Below, one piece after another: positions 4,451-5,989 of a DNA stretch of 5,989 bases. The DNA comes from Chloroflexota bacterium (GTDB lineage: Bacteria > Chloroflexota > Limnocylindria > QHBO01): assembly GCA_005879815.1 (NCBI GenBank), contig VBKA01000077.1, positions 14,837 through 20,825 of the forward strand. Direction: 5' to 3'. The position numbers and the translations under genes were made by a program. The notes under the pieces are model-generated. The model searched no databases. It was not told the DNA's origin and was given only the letters and a program-made list of their open reading frames with translations. The first letter of the stretch is position 1. Each line of letters opens with the position of its first letter.

Positions 4451-5989
4451 GCAACCTTGGTGACCGCCGACAACGATCCACCGGCGTGGGTAACGGACGC
4501 GATCGTCTACCAGATCCTCCCGGACCGGTTCGCGCCGAGCCCTCGGGTTCACAAGCCAGGTCAGCTGGAGGCGTGGGACGCTCTCCCCACGCGGCACGGC
4601 TTCAAGGGCGGTGACCTGCTGGGCGTCGCCGAGCACCTCGACTACCTTGTCGACCTGGGGATCAACACGATCAGTCTGAACCCGATCTTCGCCTCGGCCG
4701 CGAACCATCGGTACCACACCTACGACTACCGGCAGGTGGATCCGCTTCTGGGCGGCGACGACGCCTTGCGTGAGCTGCTCGACGCGGTGCACGAGCGCGG
4801 AATGAGGCTGATCCTGGATGGCGTCTTCAACCACGCCAGCCGCGGATTCTGGCCGTTCCACCACGTCATGGAGAACGGCGCGGCGTCGCCGTACGTCGAC
4901 TGGTTCATCCTCAACCCCGATTGGCTTTCGTCCGGGCGCCAGCTGCGGGCCTACCCCGAGGCATCGGCCGCGGAGATGCTCGAAACGGGTTGGGCGCTCG
5001 CCCATGCCGCTGGCCGGGAGTCGGTGGAAACGCTGGGCTATCGCGCCTGGTGGGATCTGCCGGCTCTCCCCAAGCTCAACACGGACAACCCCGAGGTCCG
5101 CGCGTTCCTCTTCGAGACGGCAGAGCACTGGACACGCTTCGGCGCCGATGGCTGGCGGCTGGACGTCCCCACCGAAATCGAGACACCGGGCTTCTGGCAG
5201 GAGTTTCGCCGCCGGATGCGGGCCGTGAACCGAGATGCGTACATCCTCGCCGAGGTCTGGGACGAACGCCCGGACCTGCTCGATGGCAGCGCCTACGACG
5301 GGTTGATGAACTATCCGCTGCTGTGCGCGATCGTTGGCTTCGCCGCCGGGACGCATCTCGACAGCCCGTCCATGGGCCGTCACAGCTGGCTGGGCCGGAA
5401 CCTTGTCCCACTCGACGGACCTGGCTTCGCGGCAGTTCTCGATCGGCTGATGGCGGCGTATCGCCCCGCAGTCCGCACTGCCATGCTCAATCTGCTGGGC
5501 GGCCATGACACCCCCCGGCTGCGGACGATGGGCGGTGGCGACCGCGCGACCGTCCGCCTGGCGCTGCTGGCGCAGATGACCCTTCCCGGCGTGCCGTGCA
5601 TCTATTACGGCGACGAGCTCGGCCTGGAAGGCGGGATGGATCCCGGCTCGCGCGGCGCCTTCCCCTGGAGCTCGGACGCGTGGGACAGCGAGATCCTGGC
5701 CTTCACCAGGGCCCTCACCGCGGTGCGTCGCGCCGAGCCCGTGCTGCGTCGCGGCGGCATCCGGTTGCTCGGCGCCGAGGGCACGGCCGTCGCCTACCTG
5801 CGCAGCTGGATCGATCGATCCGAGCACGAGGCTGGTGGATCGCGGTCATTCCTGGTCGCGCTGAACAATGGCGAACGCGACTGCTCGCTCGCCATCCGCG
5901 AGGCGGAGCTCGCGGAAGCGACGTGGAATCCACTATCCCTTCCCGGCCTGCCTCTGCTGCTGGATCTGGTGGCGGACGGCGACGGTGGT
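4448..5989 (+). CDS. GH13 alpha-amylase superfamily glycosidase, cyclomaltodextrinase/neopullulanase-like, 3' truncated by window
   Basis: The frame is open for 514 codons to the window edge, so the C-terminus is missing. It should hydrolyse alpha-glucosidic bonds in maltodextrin- or cyclodextrin-type substrates. The (beta/alpha)8 barrel starts almost at once (DAIVYQILPDRF, 17-28). Conserved regions: I, DGVFNH (124-129); V, LPKLN (207-211), a variant of the MPKLN fingerprint of the neopullulanase subfamily; II, GWRLDVPTE with nucleophile Asp239; III, AEVWD with acid/base Glu269; IV, GGHDTPR with His353 and Asp354. The catalytic triad is therefore intact. After about 460 comes the beginning of a beta-type C-terminal domain. 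No signal peptide is seen, so it is probably cytoplasmic. The N-terminal CBM34 domain usual in this subfamily is absent. Start: ATG 4448 has only a weak GGCGG upstream; TTG 4457 or GTG 4460 are alternatives. Confidence 0.92.
   Translation, partial: MATLVTADNDPPAWVTDAIVYQILPDRFAPSPRVHKPGQLEAWDALPTRHGFKGGDLLGVAEHLDYLVDLGINTISLNPIFASAANHRYHTYDYRQVDPLLGGDDALRELLDAVHERGMRLILDGVFNHASRGFWPFHHVMENGAASPYVDWFILNPDWLSSGRQLRAYPEASAAEMLETGWALAHAAGRESVETLGYRAWWDLPALPKLNTDNPEVRAFLFETAEHWTRFGADGWRLDVPTEIETPGFWQEFRRRMRAVNRDAYILAEVWDERPDLLDGSAYDGLMNYPLLCAIVGFAAGTHLDSPSMGRHSWLGRNLVPLDGPGFAAVLDRLMAAYRPAVRTAMLNLLGGHDTPRLRTMGGGDRATVRLALLAQMTLPGVPCIYYGDELGLEGGMDPGSRGAFPWSSDAWDSEILAFTRALTAVRRAEPVLRRGGIRLLGAEGTAVAYLRSWIDRSEHEAGGSRSFLVALNNGERDCSLAIREAELAEATWNPLSLPGLPLLLDLVADGDGG

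Noticed and set aside
5808..5821. 14-base palindrome GGATCGATCGATCC
   Set aside because: It is a short ATCG repetition inside the GH13 coding frame (Trp-Ile-Asp-Arg-Ser). Such strings arise from ordinary codons in GC-rich genes.
4397..5827. Long minus-strand open frame of 476 codons opposite the GH13 gene
   Set aside because: It is antisense to an enzyme with all GH13 motifs, and its own translation has no recognisable domain. Such frames are common opposite GC-rich genes.
1..5989. tRNA, rRNA, riboswitch, CRISPR, insertion sequence or phage attachment site
   Set aside because: All but about 195 bases are covered by six recognisable or plausible genes, and the three gaps (109, 39 and 47 bases) are too small and show no such structures.

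Overview
The window is GC-rich (roughly two-thirds G+C by eye) and densely coded, with no RNA gene, CRISPR array, transposon or long repeat. High GC, a DUF5667-type membrane protein beside an ECF sigma factor, and scarce Shine-Dalgarno sequences fit a bacterium such as a Chloroflexota or Actinomycetota member. That placement is inference from family content, not a measured assignment.

Layout: five genes read on the minus strand, from about 4400 down to 1, and one reads away from them on the plus strand. In minus-strand order they are: a small four-helix membrane protein of unknown function (4400-3993); L-threonine 3-dehydrogenase (tdh, 3953-2901); glycine C-acetyltransferase / 2-amino-3-ketobutyrate CoA ligase (kbl, 2904-1669); an ECF-type RNA polymerase sigma factor (1559-924); and a single-pass membrane protein with a DUF5667-like domain and a long Pro/Ser/Thr-rich tail (927-1). 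Divergent from these is a GH13 alpha-amylase-superfamily enzyme of the cyclomaltodextrinase/neopullulanase type (4448 onward), cut by the window end.

Two gene pairs are joined by 4-base ATGA stop/start overlaps: tdh-kbl and sigma-DUF5667. tdh and kbl together form the two-step threonine to glycine plus acetyl-CoA route. The sigma/DUF5667 pair looks like a sigma factor with its membrane-bound regulator or co-expressed partner.

Three short non-coding gaps hold the likely control sites. The gap before tdh (3954-3992) has a perfect TATAAT so close to the start that the mRNA would be almost leaderless. The divergent gap (4401-4447) has mirrored CTAGGATG elements facing both genes. The gap between kbl and the sigma gene (1560-1668) has a perfect 16-bp palindrome. 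No wholly new system is evident. The points most worth a second look are the palindrome ahead of the sigma gene, the mirrored divergent elements, the near-leaderless tdh promoter, and an Asp in place of the first structural-zinc Cys of Tdh.
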